The position numbers and the translations under genes are program-made. From Isoetes taiwanensis (lineage: Eukaryota; Streptophyta; Lycopodiopsida; Isoetales; Isoetaceae), in assembly GCA_021234155.1 (NCBI GenBank), contig JAJEKV010000020.1:19647018-19711017 (forward strand): a DNA stretch of 64,000 bases, in the 5' to 3' direction. The notes below the pieces were generated by a model. It searched no databases. It was not told where the DNA came from and worked only from the letters and a program-made list of their open reading frames with translations. Below, one piece after another: positions 30,890 through 42,261 of this stretch. How positions within the stretch are numbered: the first letter of the stretch is position 1; each line of letters begins with the position of its first letter.

Positions 30890-33740
30890 CAAATCACAAA
30901 CATACGGTGATTTGGTGTGATAATTACTATTTTAGCACTGCTTAATTCTAACCTAATCTTCTACCAGCATTTGTTAATGGCTTGGTGTATTAACTTGAAA
31001 CTGGTAGAAGAAATGAACATTGATATTGTTACATTAGAATACCAATATCACCCATTTTTAGTGAGCATGATTAGTATGTACAATGGAACAAAACACATTA
31101 TGTTGAATTAAAGAATAACATGGTATATTCTTGATACCATGGTTTTTATTATAAGTGGATGTACTTTTGCATGCCCCAATAAAGAAGGATTTTATTATGG
31201 AATGTTTTTTTAATATTACTAATATATTTAATTCCCCATCAGAATAAATTATAGCCTAATGTCATCTTCAGGAAGATTTTATTTTTTTTTACATGTATAA
31301 TTGCAAAGGCGGGAACAAAATTTTAGTAGACAAAGATAATCACTAAGTGAAGCAACTTGCCTATGCCAAAAGATAATGTACTCAAATGTTCCAAAAAATC
31401 GAGCGCCTCTTCTCAAGTGCAAGCTAAGAACATAGGTATGCCTTCACCAATCTATTCACCAATCTATTCACTATTCTATTCTATTCTATTCTATTCTATT
31501 CACCAATCTATCTTGTGCCTCGTGAAAAACTTGGTCTGCACTAATTAGATACACCACCATCCCTTTTTTGGATAGACAACAACAAGCAACCTAATGCTAA
31601 ACTAAAAGCCTGTTGCTGCAACTTGTAAATAGCAAGAAACGTCTGCGGGCTAATCAACACCACATGGAAGAGAGATAGTAACCAAGACCAAACAAGACGA
31701 ACTTGGTCGCATAAAAAAAGGATGCACTGTGGGTTGCCCTTAAATCTATTAGAAATGGAGAATGGAACTTGTCTTGAAAATTGAATAGGCTTAGCTCTGC
31801 AATCGAGATTTGAGCAGATCTGCAGCTCCCAGATTCAGATAAATAGGCCCTGGCTTGCCCCCTATGTCATATGTAAATGAAACCACGAAAAGGGGGATTG
31901 GAGGCAGTGATGACCTTAAGGTGTGAAAATTCGTAAAGTTGTTATATTTTACCATTTTTTCAAATCTGGATTCGATGGTTTAGTAGGATGCGTAAGCTAA
32001 AATAACTTTATAAAATTGCCAAAATTTGATAATATTACATCCCAATCATAGTAAATTCGCCAAATTAATGGACATTTTACAGTAAGAACCTCAATTGTAT
32101 GGTAAGTCGTTTCGATAAAAATGTTGGAAAATAAGAAGCAATCGCCACCAGTTCTATAGTTTAGAAGCAGCTAGAGGATGATAAAGTCATCACTGATTGG
32201 AGGGGTTAATTCCAGAGGACCAGACTACACTGGAGACTGAAACTAAAGAACAATGGACCACTATTGCAACCAATGGAGTAAAAATTGCATGCCCATGAAG
32301 TTCATGCTAACATAGCAGTCAATCGCGGAACTTTTAGAGAAACATATTTTTGCAACATAGACACAGAGAGCAAAAGCATATGGAGAGCTGCCCACTCTTG
32401 AAGAATTCATGTGGCAAGGCAAAAGAAGGCCGAAAAAGAAACACGCCGGAAAAGAAGCGCTCCCGTAATGCTCATACAAGAGAAGACTCCAAGACCAATC
32501 ATACAACTGGTCATATCAAAGTTGACAGAGACCGATCAAATACTTTGCAACACCAAAAGCTTCACCATGGCGCCAATCTAGCAATTCTGCCATACTTAAT
32601 GTGCATAAAATATAGGTAGATAGAAAAATAAGAGGAGAATCTGTCGGAGTACCTGCAAGAACTAGAAGATATGGCATTGCCGCTGGTGCAGATCAAAGCT
32701 CGTCATCTGCACCCCTTTCTGCCACAATCTTGATTGCAACTTAGAAATATGCTCCATCAAAGTTAACCTCAAATTTTCCATGTATGCTTTCGCTATTAAG
32801 CCGCAATACATTAAAGTGGGGCTCATGCAATTCCCACTTTTTTTACGAACCCTGATATTTCAATCTGAAAGGACGTGTAACTCATTTTAGGCCTCATTAT
32901 AATTAAAAAAAAAAGGGACTTTTTCTTTGTAATATTTAAGTGTACACGAATGGCCTCCTTTTCTCGGATGGCGAGTCGAAAGACTTCAAAAAAAACATCT
33001 AAAACCAATGAAACATTTTACTTTATCCAAGCAAAGTGCTAGACTTAAATGATCTTTTATTCATAAATAATAGCATTACAATGTAATTTACAGTGGACGA
33101 AGAGACCATGGCGGTCATGCTGTCACAACTGTTATATCCTCTTTACACATGGACCACCTGAGTGGAACAACGTCCAGAGTTCCCTCCAGCATTCTCCAAG
33201 CTCTTGAAGCAATGTGAAGACGTTGAAAAGCTTCAAGAGGAGGTGCTTAATGGGCCACCCGCTGGCCCATCCAACCAATCTCGCCACCCTCCTGCCACAT
33301 TCATTCTTCAATGTCTGAGTAAAAAATGCTTCCTCCCATCCTTTATGGATGTCATGCAATTTTTGTAGGATCCTCATCTTTCTTTCATTAGGATTTTCTT
33401 GCGTTTTTGAAATACCTGCCGGCATAGACTTAGCATAGCCCTAATAAGAGTGTGTCCTGAGCAAGAAGTGCATTGGGCTCCTTGTCACCTAGAAGAGAGG
33501 AACATCATAACTGGCAATTACAGTGCTATTAGTGAAGACAAATCAACGGAAGTTGCAAAAATCAGAAGACTCTTCATTCATTCAGGTGATTTACATAATA
33601 CATTTGTAGCTTTGAGCAAGAAGGCACTTTCTCGATGTGAGTCGAGAAAGTGCCTTGCAACAAAACACACCATTTTTTCCTATACAAAATATTATTCAGT
33701 CTACCGAGAGAATATTTTGGCCGCATTTCTCAAAATTATC
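30890..33740. other. Non-coding stretch with simple repeats
   Basis: No gene could be supported. It contains an (ATTCT)n microsatellite with CACCAATCT units at 31447-31511. Two opposed open frames at 33132-33425 show no recognisable homology and are likely chance. Confidence 0.4.
33621..33656. repeat. Perfect 14-bp hairpin
   Basis: AAGGCACTTTCTCG (33621-33634) pairs exactly with CGAGAAAGTGCCTT (33643-33656) across 8 nt. No gene ends here, so its role is unknown. Confidence 0.6.
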
Positions 33741-33760
33741 TAGCAACATGCAGAATCGTT

Positions 33761-34388
33761 TCATTCAGGTGAAACACCATAATATTTCTTGTCTATCGCT
33801 CTCATGATGTCGCTGCTTTCCTCATCAACCTCCTTGAACTTTAGATAATTCGGTAGAACATCCTCCACGAGAATTGAAAACCGAAACTCAACCAGGACAT
33901 GAATTAGCTTAAGTGAGAGCCACTTATCTGTTTCAAACTCTTCGAGTATATGTGTTTTGGCAATAATGGCATTATCGGAGTTGTGATAACACTTGTGGGT
34001 GCTATCATCTAATAGTGTTGTGCTTGTTGTATTCTCGATACACTTCATAGATGCGTTGAAGCTTCTTCACCATAATAGGCTTTCCTTTGTGATATCCAGA
34101 TTTAGGTCCATCACATATCACACCTTTCATTCCCCCATACAAACTTAAACCTCATCACAGGCAGCCTGAGTACAGCGAGGAAATTCATAATATTTCTCTT
34201 CGCCATTGAACTCTAAATGGCCACTTTGAACCCCTGCTTGATGCACCAATCAACAATAGTTTGCGCTTGGGGCCGAGGATATACCACCTTATCCTACATT
34301 TTTTCCAGCTTCTTGAGGTGTTGAACTCAGGGACGTTACTATCTCGGTATACTGCTGCTAGGACTCTGTTGATATCAAATATTCACGT
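33761..34388 (-). pseudogene. Second FCP1/HAD-like domain copy, broken
   Basis: On the minus strand the order is IFDINRVLAAVYRDSNV (motif I, DINGVL with Gly changed to Arg), VVYPRPQAQTIVDWCIKQGF, KVAI-stop-SSMAKRNI (motif II region with a stop where Trp is usual), RFKFVWGNERCDM, GYHKGKPIMVKKLQRIYEVY, LDDSTHKCYHNSD (motif IV) and FKEVDEESSDIMRAIDKKYY, ending at 33761. At least two frameshifts and a stop make it a pseudogene. It belongs to the same family as the exon at 17422-18051 and shares the Asp-to-Asn change in motif I. Here it stands alone, without the upstream exons or dyads. Confidence 0.7.
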
Positions 34389-34399
34389 CTGGATTCTAG

Positions 34400-35990
34400 T
34401 TTGAAGTTGGATCCAACCAGTAATCCACTTCGCGACCAAGAATTGGGATCCTAATTTTTTCCCTTTTTTCTTTCATTCTGCATGTTATTCGGGTTGCAGA
34501 CAGCATGCTTAAATTGCATCTGGATGTTTGGTGTGTTAACACACTATTCCTAGGACAAATACATCTCGAGTTCAAGGCGACCCAGAGTTGCACTCAATGT
34601 AAGGTGGCTAGGAGCAGGGCCTAACAAAGCAATCTAGAGCTTGGTTTTGGAGTTAGCAGTGAAGCTCCAGAACTTGGATTTGGCAATAAATTTTTAGCAC
34701 AGTATCTTGAAGTTGGCAGTAATTTTTATGTTTTGTTACCAATGCCATGAAAGTGATAAGGATGAACCTACAATCTAGTTGAGACCTTGTCCTTGTAGAG
34801 GTGCAGATAGCAGAGTCTTCTCTAATAACCTGTTTAATAGAGCTACTTAGTTTGCAAAATTGCAACCAAAGAAGATCGAAGCTCTACGATTCCCTTCTAG
34901 AATCTTTGGCTCTGGTGAACCTTTGTGAAACTCAAGCTTCGCAAGAGTCAACTATAACCTTATGAAACTCAAGTTTTGCAAGAGTCAACTATAACCTTTT
35001 GGCAACGGCGATGGATTTGGAATGGTGAACTTTTATAAAACTCAACTTTGCTTCGGTGTGAACCTTTATGAAACTCTAACTTTCCTTTAAGCTTTAAGGG
35101 TTAGCTACAAATTTGGAGGGGGAGCCAGGAGGAGCGGATTGCAAGCAAAGCTGCCAATGCTCCGAAATTGACAAAAATTGGCCCCTTCCAAAATCCAAAT
35201 GAATCAATAGCCAAAAAAGAACTCGGTAAAGAAGAGTGATCCCTACACTAACAAGATGCAAGCAGGCCAAAAAAATTGACATGGTTCTTACCAGGGAGAT
35301 TGTCACAATATAATGAAAATTTTGAGATAAATTAGGGGGCTTGTCACAATATTCCTTATCTTGTTCTTTCAATGAAATTTTTGAGATAAAAAATGAAATT
35401 TTTGAGATAAATTAACAATTTATACGCTTCCAATTATTCCATCAAACATGATTTGCTAGAATGTCCAATTGTATCTAAACCTCCACTCCTTTTACACACA
35501 ATTACAATCCATATGATTTGCAAAGCACATTAACTTTCAGAAGACCTGCGCATTTCTTTTTTGAAACAGATACAATGTAACATTGCATCGCTTATCAAAG
35601 AATATAACGTGCACCAAAAAGAAAAAAATCCCCACTAGAAAGAAATTACGTGTAAGCACCAGAGGGGTCAAAAATTATAACAATAATCTTTACAAGTTCA
35701 GTACAAAACTCATAATAGCCCCGCAATCTGAACCAAAGCTGGGGAACATGGTGACTATTAAGCCGGCTTCAGATATGCTAGCTTATGAAATGCATTAGCG
35801 GACGTAATCATCGTACAGATGGACAAGGATAGAAATGGAATTTGAATTAACTGTGCTTAAACCAAACTCTCTAAGACACGCAGCTCCAAGAATCAGACTC
35901 ATGCATACTATAATACAAGTTCCTAAAAATCTTGCGACTCACCCATTATTAATTACAGCTGCAGGGAAAGAATAAAGATCGGATCTCACG
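34400..35990. other. Non-coding; short tandem duplication
   Basis: No gene. A 38-bp tandem duplication (TGAAACTCAAG...TATAACCT) spans about 34925-35000, with a decayed third copy near 35034. Confidence 0.45.
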
Positions 35991-35994
35991 TCCG

Positions 35995-38900
35995 TCATAG
36001 GCCATAAGCATTTCCAAATGGATTTGGGTTTTGTGGGTGCCCATATGCATTTGCAAACGGATTTGAAGCATTGTGTGTTGGCATCATTTGTTGCTGTTGC
36101 ATCATGAATGCATGTTGTTGCTGAGCCATAGCAGCCATTTGAACACTTGGGGGGGGAGCATACTTGCCTGAAGCAACAAATGGGTCCTGTTGCATACCAG
36201 GTGCTGCAAAAGGATTGAATCCTACAGGGGTCATGTTGTAGCTTGGTTGTCCCACATATGATGGCTGTTGCCTTGTTAAGGCATCATCATACAGACTGTC
36301 TAATGTAAGCTTATCGAAACCGCCAGCCTGACAAGAAAATGTCTCGCAAGTCAAATCCTTTACCATACAATGGAAACGAAGCAAAAAACTGCATGCATTC
36401 ATAGCATCTACTATAATTAGAAGCAACAATCAGCTTAATGTTTTAAAGCCAATTAACGCACCAATTTGCTGCTATTAAGAGCATTCTCGTTACTGCTTGG
36501 GGTTGTTACTAAAGCAAGCTCCCAACCAGTAGTCCCTGAGTCGAAGTTCCAGCCATTATCTGCACTATGGGAAGTTGATGTGCCATTTGAAGTAGGACCT
36601 GTAAATATAGAACTAGAAAAAATGACACATCATTCCCAATAACTAGGCAACAATACGAGCAACATCATACCAGATGGGACAATTGCAAGTGCAAGGGCAT
36701 TACTTTCCTCCATTGCGAACGCGCTGTTGTTGTGTTCATTCAGTCCCTAGATATACGAGCAAAATTAGAGTTGAATACAGGACTCTTTAACTATAAAATG
36801 CCGAAAAAAAGGAAGCTTATGATACGAGGCATTTATCTGTATATGGACATTGCTTATGATAATGCGACAAAACTACTCAGAACACTTACAAGGAGATCCG
36901 TGCTCTCACTACTTGGCATAGGCGTGATGTTTTCTTTCGCGACAGGGCCATCTGTTACAGGAGGAGGATAGTTATCATCACTAGCTTCTTGATATTCAGT
37001 CGGAGCTGAAAGGTGACCAGGAGTCGGTACTTTCTCAACATTATATTCTAGCTGCAAACGCAAATTGATTTGGCAATAATATAAACACCATCTCTCATAT
37101 ATTTCTCACAGCAATAAAATTGCACTTACTGCAAATTCTTTTGGGACTAATGCTACACGTGGTGCATCTTTGACATACTCTTCCATTGTGGATAAAAAGG
37201 ATTGTGGAGGCTGCAAATAAACTCAAAAGTGTTTGACTTTATATGAAAGTTTGGTATTGCAACTACGTCTGGAGTCTCACCTGTTCAAGAGTTGGAAATT
37301 GAAAGCTCCGAGCAAGATCCAACCCTTTGCACACCTCATAAAACTCTGATAGTGTTTCAGCCTGCATTAAAAAGTAAGACCACATTATTAATTTACAGAA
37401 TCCTCCAAATGTCACGCAACAAGTATTAAGGCATTTACGGTCTTCTAGCAATTGTTAACCAAATATTCACAAGTAATATGCTGCACACTCCAGCTGCAGT
37501 GTACAAGCAAGGGCCCAGGCAAGTAATATTCTGTTCTAACAGGTCTACCAAACTGACATTCTTAGGATAAAATAAATTGAAAACATATTTATCGTCTATA
37601 TACCTGTTGACCAGCCCGCTTGTAGATTGCAAGTGCCTTGATTGCATCATGGCGTTGCATTTCAAAGAACTGACAAAATGCATGAAATTGTAAGAAACAG
37701 AACAACATAACCAACCAATCAAAGTACAGTCTAGATTATATAATGTGTTACCTTATCTACCAAGTTAATAATACCATCATTTATTGCACGGTATAACTTG
37801 AAGCTCTCTTTGAATACCTATGCACATTATGTGGAACGTTGAATCAGCTCATAAACGATGGCAAAAGTATCATCATCCCAAATGCTTACCAGCCCTAGAG
37901 CATGTTGAATAACATAATTGGCCATTGCTGCCCCTTCAGGCTATAAAATGGTAAGATTGCATTTAGGATACAGAAAGTGTTTGGAATTGCAGCATGGTTG
38001 CATCCATATACTGACACATGTACCTGGCATCCCATAAGGCGGCTTAAAAGCTGTTGTAAAGCAGGAAGCTGTTCCAGCAAATCTATGGTATCTAATTCCC
38101 TTGTCCTACTATGTCCCTGTTACAAACAAGATCTGCACTTGTCAGATGCCACTTCATCACAGTTCTTTACCAAATGTCCTCGATCTCACCGATGAACGCT
38201 CTGATTCCACATCATATTTCAGAACACGGAAGCACTCCAAACGTTCTTCAAGAAATAACGCGTAAGTACGCACCCATGCAGAATAGTCCCATGCTGTAGA
38301 TAGTATCAAAAGCATGTAAGGAGTGAGTGCATGAGAGGTACTAAAATGAGATGTTTTTAAGCAAATCTTTTATACCACTAGGACTTGAGTCATCCTTAAA
38401 GTTAGAAAGGTTAAGAATGTGCGCTCGACTACGAGAATAGTTTATAAGCTCTTCGCGAAATGTGGGATCGCCCTCCCTAAGAGTGCGATGTATCACCATT
38501 AAAGATTTTAAGGCAACCTAGATGCATAGTATACGGATATCAGAATAAATGGTAAAGTGCATCCTATTTTTAAGTACACTAATAAGAACAAGTAAAATTG
38601 TCCTTACGGTCCAATTGTGAGTTTTTGCAATTCTTCGTGCAAGGGCATGAATGCAGTAAGCCACATCAGCTCTAGGTCTTGATGCTGAAGTTGCTACAAA
38701 AATTGCTGCAAAAATGAACAATGGAAAAAGATATTACTAAAATTGAAATGCCTCAATCAATCAGAACCATAAAAACCTAAATGGTGTGCTCACTCCGAAC
38801 ATGCTTTTCCTTTGGAGGACACTCTACATGATTAGTGGCTTTCACTACAGCAATATCCAAATCCTGCAACCCCACAAGGAGAAACTTAAGAATGCATCTA

Positions 38901-39047
38901 GCAAAAACTCATCAGCTCCTTTCATTCATCAAATCCTAGAAAAACAAGCACTACCTTATATTCACTGTTGACCTTCGCAATCCCGACTGTAGTTGTATCT
39001 TTTAAAGCTCCGAGCGCTTTACGAATGCTCTGCTGGGTAGAGGCCAT
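35995..39047 (-). CDS. PICALM1: ANTH-domain clathrin assembly protein (AP180/CALM type)
   Basis: Fifteen exons (from 5': 38955-39047, 38794-38863, 38608-38705, 38376-38517, 38190-38293, 38024-38116, 37890-37940, 37752-37817, 37604-37669, 37281-37361, 37130-37210, 36890-37051, 36671-36746, 36462-36598, 35995-36327) have GT-AG borders and sum to 1653 nt, giving 550 residues plus stop. The ANTH domain fills roughly the first 290 residues. It contains the phosphoinositide-binding signature [14 protein letters not shown] (residues 39-52; K-x9-K-x-K-H) and [15 protein letters not shown]. The tail has DLL, DPF and three NPF motifs that bind clathrin and EH-domain proteins. It recruits clathrin and cargo such as VAMP72 at the plasma membrane in plants. 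Most introns are 70-143 bp; the longest is 242 bp. The gene looks intact. Confidence 0.93.
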
Positions 39048-39310
39048 TAGATAGCCTAAAAAACAATATGAAATACGAGCTTCTCTCTGGGATCACCAAT
39101 CGGGGCAGACTAACAACATGATACAATCTGGAAAAATTCAGCAGCAACAGGGGGGGCGAGCTTGAAGGTGAAGCGGATCTCCGACAAGCAACATCGCCAT
39201 AGCCATATCCTTAGCCTCCCGTTACAAATCCCGAGCTGCTGAGATCCACCTGCAGCGTTGCCGTCCCCCTCCTTCCGTAGAGAGTAGGGCAAAGAACGCC
39301 TCCTTCTAAC
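39048..39310 (-). other. Probable 5' leader of the clathrin assembly gene
   Basis: GC-richer sequence directly upstream of the ATG at 39047, with no competing gene. A transcription start cannot be fixed. Upstream, to 40000, the sequence is AT-rich. Confidence 0.35.
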
Positions 39311-39733
39311 CACGTAATTAGGAGGCAATTTTAAGCAGCACTCGTTTTTTACCCATATGCTGGGTAAAAACCAAAAAAGAGGGACAACGATAACAAACTA
39401 TTTGCCACCACATGACTATTGATTTTATGGTGAAAGACAAATCTCTTTGTAGTTGGCATGTTTGGTAGTGTAAACAAATCAATGACGTATTAGCTGGTGG
39501 TTACTACCTTGTATTTCAAGTTTACGAACCATTTTTATTCTGTTTATAAATACGGTGATTCACGATATTTATATCATATGGAGATTATATTGACTGTTAC
39601 TAAAATCTCTTCAAGCCCCTTATGGACGGAAGGAATCTAGCTAGGCACTTCTATTCTTCTTCTTTTTCTTCTTTCGACAAAAGCTGATATCAACTTTACA
39701 CATGCTCACCAAAATAAAAGCTTTGACATTTAC

Positions 39734-39807
39734 CATGTGTAACTAAGTGCTCTTAGAATTAAAGGATCGCCATGTGTAACTAAGTGCTCTTAGAATTAAA
39801 GGATTGT
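39734..39807. repeat. 37-bp tandem duplication
   Basis: CATGTGTAACTAAGTGCTCT followed by TAGAATTAAAGGAT occurs twice head to tail (39734 and 39771), nearly identical. It lies in non-coding sequence upstream of the clathrin assembly gene. Confidence 0.85.
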
Positions 39808-39999
39808 AATCATTGTAGAAAACTTGACTAAAATGACACTAGATTGCCAAGTCAACTTGGAAACCTCCTCTTCCATTTGATTTCTTGGTCTACCCTCTGT
39901 AACATTTAATTTAATTCTACTCCCTTTATCTTTTCAGGAGATGGGCTCATATCTAACATATATATATTCTTTTAAAGTCGTGTTACACCAAGAAATTTA

Positions 40000-40332
40000 G
40001 AGTGATCCGGGACGTCTATCCGAGATCCGATGGCTCACATCGATTTGGGGATCTATCCAATGAGGGGAATTGTAAATAAGTCTCATCCTGGTCATTGGTG
40101 CCGAGATCCTATGGCTTACGTTGCTTCAGATCCTGGTCGTTAGTACAAGATCCTACGGCTCACATTGCTCTAGGGATTTGGCACGTATCGCGTTCTCAGC
40201 CCTTGATCGTTTCCAAGATCTTACGACGCACGTTGCACGCTCGGCCTTAAGGAGAGGCTTTTAAAAGTTTTTATGTTTTCTGAGGGATTCAAATCCTGGT
40301 CATTGCCTCCCAAACTCCCCATTCTAACCACA
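40000..40332 (-). mobile_element. Decayed tRNA-derived SINE with internal repeats
   Basis: Minus strand from 40332: GCTTGGCCCTGTGGTTAGAA (A-box-like) and GGATTTGAATCCC (B box) form a tRNA-like head. The body contains four imperfect repeats of the type AGATCCTAYGGCTCACRTTG (seen on the plus strand between 40035 and 40240). Ends and target duplication are not resolved. Confidence 0.45.
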
Positions 40333-40412
40333 GGGCCAAGCATTGATTCATTAAAAAAAAAACTAATATTGAAACATACTTTAGAGTAAGGATGCAATTA
40401 AGACAAAGTAGA

Positions 40413-40760
40413 GGAGAATGTTTTAGAAAGTTCTAGAATGTAAGGGGATCTAAGGAATCTTAGGAAATCCTTCCAGAAATTTCTAGAATGTTCAAAAAAG
40501 TTCTAGAATGTTCTAGAAAGTTCCAGAAAGTTCTAGAATATAAGGAATTTGGAGGAATCTAAAAAAATCCTTCCAAAATGTTCTAGAAAGTTCTAAAATA
40601 TTCATATTCTTCCAGAAAGTTCCAAAATGTTACAGTTCTCGAATGTTCTAGAATGATCTAAAAAATCTAGAGAAAGGGAATCCTTCGACAACGTTTCAGA
40701 ATGTTCTAGAAAGTTCTAAAATGTTCTAGAAAACTAGAATGTAAAAGAATCTAGGGGAAT
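40413..40760. promoter_or_regulatory. Heat-shock-element array
   Basis: Inverted pentamers nTTCn/nGAAn repeat with a 10-bp period. From 40471 to 40538 there are 14 consecutive pentamers, only one of them degenerate; 40501-40538 is a perfect run of eight (TTCTAGAATG units). More clusters lie at about 40415, 40580-40610 and 40695-40735. Heat shock factors bind three or more contiguous pentamers. The array lies about 370-500 bp upstream of the TATA-like box of this element. Confidence 0.75.
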
Positions 40761-41654
40761 CTAAAAGAATCTAAGGGTGCAGTCCGAGTAAGAAATTCTT
40801 GGAAGACCACCCATCTTATTGGTGACACATTATGATTATAATCATGAATATTGTATTGTGTTAATATATTGAATATATTAAAAAATACGATATCTTTTGT
40901 TTTACGTTATAAATGGTTTCTTTATATTCTTGTCCGCATAGCTATATCATTAAACAACTAATGCAACAACAAAGAAGTTCATGATAAGAATTATAATGCA
41001 ATGTGTGCACAAGAACAACCACGATCATCGAACACAATGAACGACCGAAAGGGGATCACAGGCACTGCCATAGGGCAAAGGAAAAGGGAAAAAATAGAAG
41101 TGGATACTGATTCCCCAATTCATATTCAACTTCGAACAGCACCAATTCTGATTCAGCATCAGAAGAATGAGTGGAAAGTGAATATGATTGCCGGGAGGGT
41201 TGTACAGGGATAAGGCAGAGAAAGGATCGGAATACCAGAAGAAAGTCGACTCGGTGTTGAGCAACGTATGAAAAGCCAGAAAGCTTGAGCAATTCTTGGG
41301 CAACACCAAATCGGGTATGGAAGACGAGGCATGACTAGATGAAATGAGATAGTAGGGGAATGCTTATGGCATGAGGGACAAGGACAAAGGCAAGGTTACA
41401 ACCAACCTTAAAGAAGCAGCAAGGATCTAGTAGAAGACCTATGCTAAAGCCCATGGGTTATGCATGGACAGCTGCAGGTTTAAGAAGATTGTCAAGGCAT
41501 TCAAGCGCCACTATGTTGCCAGAGAGGATAAATGTCGTATGATGCAGACATTCTACATACTGGAACAGGGGAACAAATCGGTGCAAAAGTACACCAAGGA
41601 AATCATGAGGCTAAGGCTCTATATGTCGAAGCTAAGCAAAAGACATGCAGTAGA

Positions 41655-41659
41655 AGGCT
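41655..41659. repeat. Target-site duplication, left
   Basis: AGGCT, repeated at 52473-52477, flanks the nested gypsy element. The uninterrupted host sequence is seen at about 53587 (GTAGAAGGCTATCGTCGAAG), which confirms the insertion site. Confidence 0.9.
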
Positions 41660-42240
41660 TGGTTGGGGTCTGAGTTCGGGAACTCCTGCAAGACAGCCCT
41701 CTGTGAGGACCCGTAGATCAAACAGGAGAATCCGGTAGCTGTGTCACGCGGGATAAGGAAAAGGGGAAGAGAGAGAACAAAAGAAAAACAATAAGAACGC
41801 GATGATGAGAACGAAACTCTTTGATATCAATGATGATACATGAGCTCTCGCAATAGAGAGAAAACAGAATGGAGACAAGACCAAAAACTCATCTAGCCTG
41901 TGAATGCTAGGTCTACTCATATATATAGTACAATGGCCTCTGGCCCAATATAGACACTTTGTCAGATCTCGGTGCCGACTTCTGGAAGGAGGCCTGATTT
42001 GCAGGAATGCTGGCGGTGCCTCTTGAAATGCCTGAAATCACGCTGACGCTGACGCTGACGGCCCGTCGCTTGTCTGTTCGCCTCTTCTTTGTCGCGGGCG
42101 CCGTGGTCTTCTGCGTGGTCTGCTGCTTGGTCTTCTGCTGGGTCTTTGATGACTGACCTGGACCTGACTGTGGCTTCTTGTTCTTGACCTGGTCCTCCAT
42201 GTGCATGAATAGTCATGTACCAGGACGTACAGGACTAACA
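41660..42240 (-). repeat. 3' LTR of the nested gypsy element
   Basis: On the plus strand it runs from TGGTTGGGGTCTGAG to GGACGTACAGGACTAACA, so on its own strand it begins TGTTAGTCC and ends in CA. Matches 51897-52472. A short CTGACG triplet repeat lies inside at about 42050. Confidence 0.92.
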
Positions 42241-42253
42241 CTCCCCCCCACCA
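42241..42253 (-). other. Polypurine tract
   Basis: The minus strand reads GGTGGGGGGGAG immediately before the 3' LTR, the expected plus-strand primer site for reverse transcription. Confidence 0.8.
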
Positions 42254-42261
42254 AACGACAC

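Larger units (their letters stand above)
40413..41659 (+). mobile_element. Old Ty3/gypsy-like element, copy A: LTR part and gag
   Basis: The region 40690-41659 is closely repeated at 52640-53597. It comprises a promoter-bearing segment (TTATAAAT at 40907-40914) followed by a gag-like frame: KKIVKAFKRHYVARED, FYILEQGNKSVQKYTKEIM and LRLYMSKLSKRHAVEG. This resembles the retrotransposon gag domain (QGNKSV-x-x-YT). The frame continues across the nested element: after 52473 it resumes as GYVEGLNDEIRKLFRAINLR. The element is non-functional. The upstream segment carries the heat-shock-element array. Confidence 0.7.

Noticed and set aside
41913-42241. Open frames inside the LTR (basic, Gln/Arg-rich)
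   Set aside because: The same frames appear in both LTRs because the LTRs are copies; no gag or accessory motif, and they cross LTR regulatory sequence.
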